7,108 nt of DNA from Dehalococcoidia bacterium (GCA_003562555.1 PWUO01000270.1:1-7108), one strand, 5' to 3'; positions 1-6,502 are shown, counted from the first letter of the stretch. Program-made: numbers and translations. Notes: generated by a model from the letters alone, not told the origin.

Positions 1-61
1 CCACAACGAGCAGATAACCTGCTGTGTTCAACGCCGGCAGAAAGAACCTGTTCTCTCTCAT
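1..61 (-). CDS. 5' end of an unidentified gene, N-terminus hydrophobic (runs off the left edge)
   Basis: Only the first 20 codons are inside the window. They read MRENRFFLPALNTAGYLLVV: a short basic start followed by an apolar stretch that could be the beginning of a membrane segment or signal anchor. The start is well supported. A GGAGG at 73-69 on the minus strand lies 7 nt before the ATG at 61-59 and overlaps the end of the upstream methyltransferase gene, whose stop is only 4 nt from this ATG. The two genes are therefore almost certainly co-transcribed and probably translationally coupled. The family cannot be recognised from 20 residues and no function is proposed. Confidence 0.62.
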   Translation of the reverse strand, partial: MRENRFFLPALNTAGYLLVV

Positions 62-65
62 TGCC

Positions 66-848
66 TCACCTCCGTGCCTCTTCTCCATGATAGCTAAGGT
101 ACATGCAGATAGCGCCGCACGCGGCGACGTTCAACGATTCAGCGCTGTCGCGAACCGTCGGTATTCTCACCCTGCAGTCGGCAGCCGCCAGCACGGCCTC
201 GCTAAGGCCGGATGCCTCGTTGCCCAGCGCCAGGAGCATCCTGTCATGCTGCCGGAGGACATCAGGTGACGCATTGCCGTCTACGTCGGCCGCCACGAGA
301 AGATACTCCGACCGTCTCAGTTGCTCGACGAGGGCCATGTGTCGAGAGGTTCGCCGCGCCCATAGTGTCAGGACCGTGCCGGCTGTAGCCTGGACGCACT
401 TCGGGGAGAACAGGTCGGCGCAATCCTCGGTCATGATGATACCGGAGTAGCCGAATGCGACTGCCGTACGTATGAGCGCCCCCACGTTGCCGGGGTCCTG
501 CACGTCTTCGAGCAACAGGACGTGTGTGCCGATTGGGGTGGGAAGTTCGTCCGTATACGTCTCCATCGGGATCCGAACTACTGCGATCGTTCCCTGGGGT
601 GTCCTTGAGGGCGCTATCGAGCGCAGCTGGCCTTCGGTGAGTTCCCGTTGCGGGAAGCCGTCGTAACGCGGCGGTAACGCTTTGCTGCTGAGCAACTCGA
701 GCACCGCTTCCGGGTTGTTGTGAAGCGCCTGCTCGATAGCGCGGTCGCCCTCAACCAGGAATGCCCCAGCCTGAAGGCGTCCCTTCTTTGTTGCGAGATC
801 CCTGTACCATTTCAGCGGCTTCAACATCGGCGCGCGTTCGTCACTCAT
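66..848 (-). CDS. SpoU/TrmH-family RNA 2'-O-methyltransferase (23S rRNA/tRNA type)
   Basis: A 260-residue SPOUT methyltransferase that transfers a methyl group from S-adenosylmethionine to a ribose 2'-OH in rRNA or tRNA, in the cytoplasm. Residues 9-95 look like the N-terminal SpoU substrate-binding domain (KGRLQAGAFLVEGDRAI). The catalytic knotted domain shows all three family motifs: motif 1 at 121-129 (NVGALIRTA, with the conserved Asn and Arg), motif 2 at 206-216 (LALGNEASGLS) and motif 3 at about 228-247 (RIP...AESLNVAACGAI). Length fits the RlmB/TsnR-like group. Motif 3 seems to have one extra residue between IPT and AESLN compared with the IPM-x4-ESLN that I recall as usual. The target nucleotide cannot be deduced, so no symbol is given. 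The ATG at 848 has only a weak SD but overlaps the stop of a 19-codon ORF (ATGA), so its translation may be coupled. It lies downstream of the radical SAM gene and 4 nt before the next gene. Confidence 0.93.
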   Translation of the reverse strand: MSDERAPMLKPLKWYRDLATKKGRLQAGAFLVEGDRAIEQALHNNPEAVLELLSSKALPPRYDGFPQRELTEGQLRSIAPSRTPQGTIAVVRIPMETYTDELPTPIGTHVLLLEDVQDPGNVGALIRTAVAFGYSGIIMTEDCADLFSPKCVQATAGTVLTLWARRTSRHMALVEQLRRSEYLLVAADVDGNASPDVLRQHDRMLLALGNEASGLSEAVLAAADCRVRIPTVRDSAESLNVAACGAICMYLSYHGEEARR

Positions 849-904
849 GCGGCACTCTCGCGAATCCTTCGTTCAGTTACTGCAGTCATCGTATCCTCAT
901 GCAT
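845..904 (-). CDS. Possible 19-codon leader ORF coupled to the methyltransferase gene
   Basis: On the minus strand an ATG at 904-902 opens a 19-codon frame (MHEDTMTAVTERRIRESAA) that ends in a TGA at 847-845. That TGA overlaps the methyltransferase start as ATGA. An AAAGGTG lies 7 nt before the first ATG, and a GAGG lies 5 nt before a second in-frame ATG at codon 6, so ribosomes could start here. The methyltransferase start itself has no convincing SD, which makes re-initiation or coupling plausible. The peptide has no recognisable domain and no run of a single amino acid as in attenuation leaders. This may be chance: short frames are common, and only the SD and the exact ATGA overlap argue for it. 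Confidence 0.3.
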   Translation of the reverse strand: MHEDTMTAVTERRIRESAA

Positions 905-955
905 CACGCTACACCTTTACCCTTTTCGATGCCAGTAGTCTGCTCCTCAGCAGCG

Positions 956-2230
956 CTAGAGCGTGACTGCCTCAGGCCAGGGATCATGGAGGCATGCCGT
1001 CCAGAGCCTCTCGAGGTACGCATGCGTGTAGTGTTTCTCAATGAGGTGAAAGAGGTAGGCGCCCGGATCCGTCAGTCTAAACGCGCTGTGGCTGGCGCGC
1101 CGTGCGAGGCCTGCGTGGTCAAGCAGCATCAGCGCCGCACTGATGCGTCGTGGCATATTCCGGCCAAAGGCTGATCTGAAACGAGCGTGATCGATGATGG
1201 TATCGTAGCATCTCCAGAATAGCCAGTAGGCCATCCTGTCGCCCTCATCCAGACGCGTGGCGAGTCTGGCGGGAGTGCCGGATTCTGTGCTCCTAATGTA
1301 CTCATCTACGTGGAACGTGTTGACCCAGAAGTAATCGCCCATCCGCGACGATGCTCCGGCACCGATGCCAATGAAGGAGTCGCGGGTGACCGTTGTGTAT
1401 CTCGGAGCACCCGGCCTGGTGAAGCTCCAGATGGAAGACCTCTCGTAACCGGCATCGCGCCCCTGCGTCACTATCGCCTTCAGCATCCTGCGCTCCTTGT
1501 TCCACGAGGGCGAGGACGCGTGGGCGTTGCTGAGTTGAGACCCCAGCGATGTGTGCGCAAAGCGTATCAGCGGGTATGCAGATACCTGATGAGCACCCAG
1601 CGCGAATGCGGTGCTCACGTCGGTGACGGCCTCCTGTTCGGTCTGTCCGGGGATCGCGAAGATGAGGTCTATGTCCACGGCCGCAAAACCTGCAGACATA
1701 ATGAGTTCGCTTGCCTCGTACGCCTGGCGCGCGTCGTAGCCACGACCGAGCATCGCCAAGTGGCGGTCGTCGAACGACTGTACGCCGAGGCTTACCATGG
1801 TGACGCCGCTCTCGATGAGAGATTGCAGCAGGCGTGGCCGGACATCAATTGGGTGAACCTCCACCCCAATCTCCGTGGAAGAACGCAGGCTTCCTGATAT
1901 CGATTCGAGGATGCGGTTCACGATCTCAGGGGCGAGCGAAGGGGTGCCCCCACCGAAATAGACCGACTCTACGGGCCGATCTCCCCATGCATCACGGTAT
2001 CTCTGAAGTTCAGTTCGCATTGCCTCCATGTAAGAGAGGGCGACACCGCTGGCGTAGACCTGCTTGACGTAGGGGCAGAAGGCGCATATGCGGCGGCAGA
2101 AGGGGATGTGTACGTAGAGGTTGAGCCGCTCGGGTGGCTCCGGCATTGGCACGTGCTGTCTGGTGAAGGTGAAATGCCGCCTGTGTCCGGGGAAGAGCAT
2201 TCTGAGAAGCGGCGGCAGAATCGTACCCAT
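956..2230 (-). CDS. HemN/HemW-like radical SAM protein (coproporphyrinogen III oxidase-related)
   Basis: A 424-residue radical SAM enzyme. The motif YVHIPFC-x3-C-x2-C (Cys45, Cys49, Cys52) should bind the 4Fe-4S cluster that cleaves S-adenosylmethionine, and VYFGGGTPSL (90-99) is the SAM-binding GGGTP motif of the HemN/HemW group. The middle (about 105-300) carries the rest of the TIM-barrel core (LGVQSFDDRHLAMLGR, DIDLIFAIPGQT). The C-terminus has a HemN-type helical domain with LTDPGAYLFHLIEKHYTH. Unlike HemW (C-x3-C-x2-C-D-F), the third Cys is followed by Pro-Tyr, as I recall for a group of unassigned anaerobe proteins labelled coproporphyrinogen III oxidase-like. It is also somewhat longer than typical HemW (about 380). 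Oxidase activity, heme insertion or another radical reaction are all possible, so hemN/hemW is not assigned. The ATG at 2230 has no strong SD; a downstream ATG at codon 29 also lacks one, so the exact start is uncertain. It diverges from galT. Confidence 0.85.
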   Translation of the reverse strand: MGTILPPLLRMLFPGHRRHFTFTRQHVPMPEPPERLNLYVHIPFCRRICAFCPYVKQVYASGVALSYMEAMRTELQRYRDAWGDRPVESVYFGGGTPSLAPEIVNRILESISGSLRSSTEIGVEVHPIDVRPRLLQSLIESGVTMVSLGVQSFDDRHLAMLGRGYDARQAYEASELIMSAGFAAVDIDLIFAIPGQTEQEAVTDVSTAFALGAHQVSAYPLIRFAHTSLGSQLSNAHASSPSWNKERRMLKAIVTQGRDAGYERSSIWSFTRPGAPRYTTVTRDSFIGIGAGASSRMGDYFWVNTFHVDEYIRSTESGTPARLATRLDEGDRMAYWLFWRCYDTIIDHARFRSAFGRNMPRRISAALMLLDHAGLARRASHSAFRLTDPGAYLFHLIEKHYTHAYLERLWTACLHDPWPEAVTL

Positions 2231-2370
2231 CCGGTGTAGTATGGCAGACCTGTGGTTCTCGCGGTCACATTCGTACAGGAGGGCAGTGGATTTGAGCCGA
2301 ACACCTCCTGTCAGGTAAGCTGTTTCAGGTGGCGCATCCGTCGCGAGGATACGTCAGTTGGAGGGGATGA

Positions 2371-3378
2371 ATGTCGGAGCTGCGACTCGACCCTACCACA
2401 CGGGAGTGGGTCATCATAGCGACCGAGCGGGCGAAACGTCCTCGCGATCTCGTCTCCCGTGCGCCGCACCCGCTCCCTGAAGCGCATGTGACGGATTGTC
2501 CTTTCTGTCCTGGCAACGAGGACCAGACTACACATGAGACTGCCTCGTACCTCGATCCTGCCACGGGTCTGTGGCGGGTGAGGGTATTCGAGAACAAGTT
2601 TCCTGCTGTCCGCCCCGATGGCTCGGCGGAGAGGACGCAGGACCATCCGCTCGCCTTGAGTGTCAAGGGAGTCGGAGCCCATGAGGTCGTGGTTGAATCC
2701 GCCCTGCACAATCGGATGCTGGCGGAGATGGTCGACGACGAAATATTCGACGTGGTCAGGGCGTATCGCGACCGACTGCGGGACCTGTACTCGCACGAGT
2801 ATGTAAGGCAGGTCATCATCTTCAAGAACCATGGGCCGTCGGCAGGCACGTCGCTCGAGCACCCACATTCACAGATCGTTGCCACGCCGATCGTTCCTCG
2901 TCATCGCCGGTTGCAGTACGATGTGGCGGTACAGCACTATGATGAACGTGGGCGCAACCTGTACCTGGACATGGTTGAGTTCGAGATCGAGCGCGGCCTG
3001 CGCGTGATACGTGAAACGGCATCGTTTGTGGAGATGCACCCGTACGCTTCACGTCGTCCGTTTGAGACGTGGGTCGTTCCTAAGAACCCGCGCGCATCGT
3101 TCGCTGAGGTGGCTGACGAGGAATTGCACGAGTTTGGTCGTGCGCTCCGTGATGCGCTTCACGGTCTGTATGTCGGACTGAACAACCCTGACTTCAACCA
3201 TATATTGTATACGGCAGCTTTGGGTGACGAGAACGAACCACATTTCTGCTGGCACCTGCGCATCTATCCGCGGCTTACGGCGGTGGCCGGATTTGAGATA
3301 GGCTCCGGCGTGCATATCAATACGAGTGTGCCCGAGGATACCGCGAGCTTCATGCGGGAAGTGGTGTCTACAAGCTAG
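2371..3378 (+). CDS. galT: Galactose-1-phosphate uridylyltransferase family protein
   Basis: A 335-residue member of the GalT branch of the HIT superfamily. GalT exchanges the uridylyl group between UDP-glucose and galactose-1-phosphate through a covalent UMP-histidine intermediate (Leloir pathway, cytoplasm). The sequence shows the N-terminal zinc pair CPFC (Cys43, Cys46), a further zinc candidate His113, and the active-site motif EHPHSQ at 163-168 with His166 as the expected nucleophile and Gln168 behind it. The C-terminal half has NHILY (His277) and WHLRIYPRL (294-302). E. coli GalT has His-x-His where this protein has His295-Leu-Arg297, so the second metal site is probably absent or altered. 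The start is fixed by GGAGGGG at 2360-2366, 6 nt from GGAGG to the ATG. It is the first gene of an operon with treT, 27 nt apart. Relatives act as NDP-glucose phosphorylases or adenylyltransferases, so the real substrate pair is not certain. Confidence 0.88.
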   Translation: MSELRLDPTTREWVIIATERAKRPRDLVSRAPHPLPEAHVTDCPFCPGNEDQTTHETASYLDPATGLWRVRVFENKFPAVRPDGSAERTQDHPLALSVKGVGAHEVVVESALHNRMLAEMVDDEIFDVVRAYRDRLRDLYSHEYVRQVIIFKNHGPSAGTSLEHPHSQIVATPIVPRHRRLQYDVAVQHYDERGRNLYLDMVEFEIERGLRVIRETASFVEMHPYASRRPFETWVVPKNPRASFAEVADEELHEFGRALRDALHGLYVGLNNPDFNHILYTAALGDENEPHFCWHLRIYPRLTAVAGFEIGSGVHINTSVPEDTASFMREVVSTS

Positions 3379-3405
3379 CAAGCCCACGCAAAGGAGGTAT
3401 GTCGG

Positions 3406-4632
3406 ATGGACCAGCACCACCATGGACTGATCACGATCGACGACTACAAGCAGCATATTGGGGAGGATACAGTAACCCGCATTAAGGACAAGGCGAGGGC
3501 TGTGCAGGACCTCCATGTCGTCAACATAAATTCCACGTACTACGGGGGAGGCGTCTCGCAGTTACTGGGCTCTCTTACGATCCTGATGAACAGTCTCGGC
3601 ATCGAGACGGGGTGGCGTACGATTCATGGCCCGCCCGACTTCTTCAGCGTCACCAAGAAGATGCACAACGCCCTGCAGAGTGGCGATATCAACTGGAGCG
3701 ACAGAAAGAAGGAGATCTACGAGGCGGTCGTCCATCAGAACGCGATACTGAATCACCTCACGCATGACGTTGTTATCGTTCATGATCCTCAACCGTTGCC
3801 GATGATACTCTACTACCGCAAAGGGGCTCCGTGGATATGGCGTTGCCATATCGACCTCGAGGCACCACATCGTGAACTGTGGGACTACCTGACGCAGTTC
3901 ATTGAGCGATATGATGCCGTCATCCTGAGCAGCGAGATCTACGCGCAGAAACTTGACACGCCACAGGTATTCTTCATGCCCGCTATAGATCCGTTCTCTA
4001 TCGTGAACTACGAAATGAGCGAGGGTGAGTGTGAGGAGCGGATCGGACACTATGGGATCCCGATGGACCTTCCGCTCGTCGTACAAGTATCGCGTTTCGA
4101 TCGCTGGAAGGATCCGCAGGGAGTTATCGACGCCTTCAACATCGCGAGGCAGGAGGTGCCGTGCCGGCTGGTCCTGCTGGGCAATGTCGCCACTGACGAC
4201 CCTGAAGGTCCCGAGGTCTACGAATCACTGCTGAGCCAGCAGACGGATGACATTATCATCATGAGTCAGCAGGATGGCGCGCTTGTCAACGCACTGCAGC
4301 GCAAGGCGGCGGTTGTCCTACAGAAGTCGCTGCGCGAGGGTTTCGGACTGACGGTATCCGAGGCCATGTGGAAGGGGACGCCGGTCATTGGCGGCAATGT
4401 GGGTGGCATAAAGCTTCAGATCGAGGACGGGGTCAACGGGTTCCTCGTCTCGTCCGTTGAGGAAGCGGCGGAGAAGATCGTTGCTTTGCTCAGGGATCCG
4501 GAAATGTGCAGAGAGATCGGCGTGAAGGCCAAGGAGACAGTGCGGGAGAAGTTCCTGCTGAGCCGCTACCTGGAGCAGTATCTGGACTTGTTCAACTCGT
4601 TTGAGACGGTGTACAAGCTACGAATGCCGTAA
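3406..4632 (+). CDS. treT: Trehalose synthase, glycosyltransferring (TreT-type, GT4 family)
   Basis: A 408-residue GT-B fold retaining glycosyltransferase of family GT4. TreT reversibly joins the glucose of an NDP-glucose to free glucose to give trehalose plus NDP. Family landmarks are VNINSTYYGGGVSQLL at 39-54 (acceptor and donor loop), GPPDFFSVTKKMHNALQ at 75-91, HDPQPLP at 126-132, WRCHIDLEAPH at 145-155, VSRFDRWKDP at 228-237, and the GT4 donor motif REGFGLTVSEA at 310-320 with the E-x7-E pair Glu311/Glu319. GTPVIGGNVGGIKLQI (324-339) follows. Length matches known TreT proteins (about 400-410). The start is set by AAGGAGGT at 3391-3398, 7 nt before the ATG; an ATG at 3399 is in another frame and abuts the SD. 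The enzyme may work either way, making a compatible solute or splitting trehalose to NDP-glucose and glucose. Related GT4 enzymes with other acceptors cannot be fully excluded. Confidence 0.85.
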   Translation: MDQHHHGLITIDDYKQHIGEDTVTRIKDKARAVQDLHVVNINSTYYGGGVSQLLGSLTILMNSLGIETGWRTIHGPPDFFSVTKKMHNALQSGDINWSDRKKEIYEAVVHQNAILNHLTHDVVIVHDPQPLPMILYYRKGAPWIWRCHIDLEAPHRELWDYLTQFIERYDAVILSSEIYAQKLDTPQVFFMPAIDPFSIVNYEMSEGECEERIGHYGIPMDLPLVVQVSRFDRWKDPQGVIDAFNIARQEVPCRLVLLGNVATDDPEGPEVYESLLSQQTDDIIIMSQQDGALVNALQRKAAVVLQKSLREGFGLTVSEAMWKGTPVIGGNVGGIKLQIEDGVNGFLVSSVEEAAEKIVALLRDPEMCREIGVKAKETVREKFLLSRYLEQYLDLFNSFETVYKLRMP

Positions 4633-4635
4633 TGG

Positions 4636-5712
4636 CTATCGCGGCGCCGGGATTGCGAACGATCCCTGGCTCTCGTGGGGTGTGATCGGGATGGAGTCGA
4701 GGCAGTCGCGGCAACGCTCCTGTACCGCGGCGAACTCCGTCCTGAGGTCATTTACGACGTCAGCCTCGGCGGCCTGCAGCGCGCGCCCTATCGCTCGCTC
4801 GAAGTGAGGCGCGGTGCTGTTGCCGTGCATGATCTGGACGACGCCGTTGACGCCCCAGAGCAGCCCTCCTCCGGTACTCTCGGCACGTGTGAGCCTCGTG
4901 AACCTCGTGATCTGGCAGAGCATGCGTCGGCTGTCGCCAACGATCGGCCTGCCGTCGACACGTTCCTTGACCCAGTGCGTGAAGCGAGGCCCGAGACTCT
5001 CATAGAACTTGAGTATGATGTTGCCGACGATGCCGTCACAGACGATGACATTCGCCTTTCCGGACAGTACATCGTACCCCTCGATATTTCCCAGGAAGTT
5101 GAGGCCGCTCTGATTGAGGAGTTCATAGCTTTCCTGCAACGTCTTTGGTCCCTTTCCCTGTTCGGCGCCTGTGCTGAGCAGTGCGACGGTTGGGTTGGGA
5201 ACTCCGAGCATGCGCCGCGCGTACACGGTTCCGATCGCGCCGAACGAGAGCATGTGGTTGGGTTTACAGTCGACGTTGGCCCCACCATCGATGAGCACCG
5301 TCCTGGGGGCAAGGCCCACAAGCGGGACACAGACGGCCGGTCGTCCGATGCCCGGCAGCATCCCCAGATAGTAGATGGCACTTACGGATGCCGCGCCGGT
5401 TGATCCCGCACTGACAAATGCATCGGCTTCGCCGTCGCGCACCAGCTTTGCGGCGACGGCGACCGAGCAGTTGGCTTTGCGGCGCAGGGCATGAGTGGCG
5501 GGTTCACCCTCTTTGAGAGCCTCGTCCGATGGCACGACGCGTGCGTTAGAGGGCAGACCGCCGCACTTGCGGATCTCAGGTTCGAGCTGTTCGGGCGGTC
5601 CGACGAGCAGAATCACGGCGTCGCTCTTTCGAGCTGCCTTGATGGCTCCTCTTACGGTGGCTGACGGTGCGTTGTCGCCCCCCGCAGCATCCAGCGCGAC
5701 TCTTATGCTCAT
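4636..5712 (-). CDS. plsX: Phosphate acyltransferase PlsX (acyl-ACP:phosphate)
   Basis: A 358-residue PlsX. This enzyme converts acyl-ACP and phosphate into acyl-phosphate, the acyl donor for PlsY in phosphatidic acid synthesis; it is a soluble, membrane-associated protein. Conserved blocks are VALDAAGGDNAP (5-16), EGEPATHALRRK (68-79), SAGSTGA (101-107), IDGGANVDCKP (141-151), LLSTGAEQGKG (179-189), NIEGYD (209-214) and VIVCDGIVGN (222-231). The usual Met of DAMGGDNAP is Ala here. The ATG at 5712 places the first beta strand at the expected distance. The frame stays open to a TTG at 5796, but those 28 residues do not look like PlsX. There is no clear SD before 5712, so initiation may be weak or leaderless. 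In many bacteria plsX sits with rpmF or fab genes; here it stands alone on its strand, 184 nt downstream of the YbjQ gene, and converges on treT with 3 nt between stops. Confidence 0.94.
   Translation of the reverse strand: MSIRVALDAAGGDNAPSATVRGAIKAARKSDAVILLVGPPEQLEPEIRKCGGLPSNARVVPSDEALKEGEPATHALRRKANCSVAVAAKLVRDGEADAFVSAGSTGAASVSAIYYLGMLPGIGRPAVCVPLVGLAPRTVLIDGGANVDCKPNHMLSFGAIGTVYARRMLGVPNPTVALLSTGAEQGKGPKTLQESYELLNQSGLNFLGNIEGYDVLSGKANVIVCDGIVGNIILKFYESLGPRFTHWVKERVDGRPIVGDSRRMLCQITRFTRLTRAESTGGGLLWGVNGVVQIMHGNSTAPHFERAIGRALQAAEADVVNDLRTEFAAVQERCRDCLDSIPITPHESQGSFAIPAPR
4646..4670. terminator. Hairpin just past the treT stop (terminator-like, no U tract)
   Basis: GGGATTG and CGATCCC pair around a CGAA loop (7 bp including one U-G wobble), flanked by GCC and GGC that extend the stem across a one-base bulge. 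It begins 13 nt after the treT TAA and lies inside the 3' end of plsX on the other strand. Neither strand has a following run of T, so it is not a classical intrinsic terminator. It may instead stabilise the 3' end of the galT-treT mRNA or assist factor-dependent termination. The fold was done by eye, without an energy calculation. Confidence 0.3.
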
Positions 5713-5896
5713 TGACAATTGACTATTGTGTGATGATTCAGCGATTGACGCGTGCAAGCGTACTCTGTGTGAATGCTCCATGCAAGTCGCACGCAATCCA
5801 TGAGGATAGCACGAGGCGGCAGGTGCGCGAACTGTGGTGGCACCGATTTCGTGCCGAATATCGATGCGGCCCGGAAGGGTGGTGTCGCACGACTGC
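5713..5896. other. Intergenic leader between the YbjQ gene and plsX
   Basis: This 184-nt gap should hold the plsX promoter on the minus strand, unless plsX is read through from the YbjQ gene. No strong -35/-10 pair is visible. The best minus-strand candidates are TGCTATCCT, an extended -10-like element at about 5812-5804, and TTGCAT-17-TACGCT closer to the gene; both are weak. A GGCAC-N7-GTGCC inverted repeat lies at 5839-5855. There is no T-rich terminator after the YbjQ stop and no recognisable gene. Confidence 0.4.
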
Positions 5897-6211
5897 CTAT
5901 TCCACCACTACGGCGGTTCCGTACGCGAGTATCTCGGATGCGTTCTGCATGACGAGCGAGGTGCTGAATCTGAGCCCGATGACGGCGTTCGCTCCCTGTG
6001 CTTCTGCATCCTCGATGAGCCTGGCGACTGCTTCCTCGCGTGCCTCCGCCATCATCTTGGTGTACTCAACGACCTCCCCGCCGACCATGCCCCGCAGGAC
6101 GGCTACGATATCCTTGCCCAGGTGGCGGGCGCGTATCGTGTTTCCCTTGGCCCAACCAAGTGTGTGGACCACCTTCCTGCCCGTAATGGTGTCGGTCGTA
6201 ACGATGATCAT
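5897..6211 (-). CDS. YbjQ/UPF0145 family protein
   Basis: A 104-residue protein of the YbjQ (UPF0145, formerly DUF74) family, small cytoplasmic proteins that form oligomers and are sometimes described as putative heavy-metal binding; their biochemical role is not established. Family features are the N-terminal strand IIVTTDTITGRKVVHTLG (2-19), the helix-turn segment ARHLGKDIVAVLRGMVGGEVVEYTKMM (28-54), and the C-terminal AQGANAVIGLRFSTS (71-85) followed by YGTAVVVE. Length is typical (about 105). There is no cysteine, so any metal binding would need other ligands. The start is supported by AAAGGGG 7 nt upstream. Its ATG overlaps the stop of the preceding membrane-protein gene (ATGA), so the two are translationally coupled. 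Confidence 0.92.
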   Translation of the reverse strand: MIIVTTDTITGRKVVHTLGWAKGNTIRARHLGKDIVAVLRGMVGGEVVEYTKMMAEAREEAVARLIEDAEAQGANAVIGLRFSTSLVMQNASEILAYGTAVVVE

Positions 6212-6420
6212 CGCTGTACCCCTTTGAACCTGTCATTTCTTGATGCTCGCACCCTGTCGCGAATGACTATCGCGACCAGGAGCAGGAGACCGATACCGAC
6301 GGCTGCGACCGCGATCCGGATGAGCGGGTCCACCGATGGGTCGGTTAAGAACTCCCTGATCCCCCAGATCACGAGCGCCGTCGCCCCGATGCCAATGAGC
6401 GCGTAGGCAACCTTGTACAA
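6208..6420 (-). CDS. Small two-helix membrane protein coupled to the YbjQ gene
   Basis: A predicted 70-residue protein, not assigned to a family. It has a hydrophobic helix at about residues 4-20 (VAYALIGIGATALVIWG), a short polar turn (REFLTDPSVDP, 22-32), a second helix at about 33-53 and a basic tail (RDRVRASRNDRFK). By the positive-inside rule the basic tail, and hence both ends, should face the cytoplasm. The chosen start is a TTG at 6420-6418: GGGAGGG (6434-6428) sits 7 nt before it and the reading begins directly with the first helix. The frame stays open to 6693, but those longer versions add non-membrane sequence and run into the divergent regulator. The best alternative is the ATG at 6537 (GAGGA 5 nt before it; 109 residues). 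The stop overlaps the YbjQ ATG, which argues that the gene is real and that both products act together. Confidence 0.68.
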   Translation of the reverse strand: MYKVAYALIGIGATALVIWGIREFLTDPSVDPLIRIAVAAVGIGLLLLVAIVIRDRVRASRNDRFKGVQR

Positions 6421-6493
6421 AGACCGTCCCTCCCTGGGTGCCGTACCGATTTGCGACGAGGTTCGGAATTGCGCTGGCACCCGTTCTGGTAAC

Positions 6494-6502
6494 ATCGTAG
6501 CA
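6494..6502 (-). promoter_or_regulatory. Candidate extended -10 for the membrane protein-YbjQ operon
   Basis: On the minus strand TG-C-TACGAT reads as an extended -10 element about 75 nt before the TTG start. No good -35 lies 16-18 nt upstream. If it is used, the transcript would begin near 6487, include the strong SD at 6434-6428 and exclude the alternative ATG at 6537. Confidence 0.28.

Noticed and set aside
937..950. CTGCT-CCTC-AGCAG hairpin after the radical SAM stop as a terminator
   Set aside because: Only a 5 bp stem with no following T run on the minus strand, and the downstream methyltransferase gene is co-oriented.
1310..1897. Long plus-strand open frame opposite the radical SAM gene, and a similar one at 4675-5403 opposite plsX
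   Set aside because: Both lie wholly antisense to genes with clear protein motifs. Such frames are common in GC-rich DNA and their translations show no recognisable domain.
2231..2370. Promoters in the radical SAM/galT divergent gap
   Set aside because: TTGAGC at 2292 with TAAGCT after 18 nt (plus) and CATACT near 2249 (minus) are too far from consensus to call. The gap surely holds promoters, but I cannot place them.
2311..2885. Two overlapping minus-strand frames opposite the start of galT
   Set aside because: Arg/Ser-rich translations without motifs, antisense to galT with its intact HPH active site and SD.
5712..5741. Plus-strand TTGACAATTG like that in the lexA promoter
   Set aside because: The same 10-mer occurs at 6973-6982, but repeated 10-mers are expected by chance in 7 kb. 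No plausible -10 or plus-strand gene follows at 5712; it overlaps the plsX start.
5713..5796. N-terminal extension of PlsX from a TTG at 5796 or an ATG at 5781
   Set aside because: The extra residues do not resemble PlsX, no SD precedes either codon, and the family's first strand starts right after the ATG at 5712.
5839..5855. GGCAC-N7-GTGCC inverted repeat upstream of plsX
   Set aside because: Same chance argument; no T tract and no match to a known fatty-acid regulator site that I can recognise.
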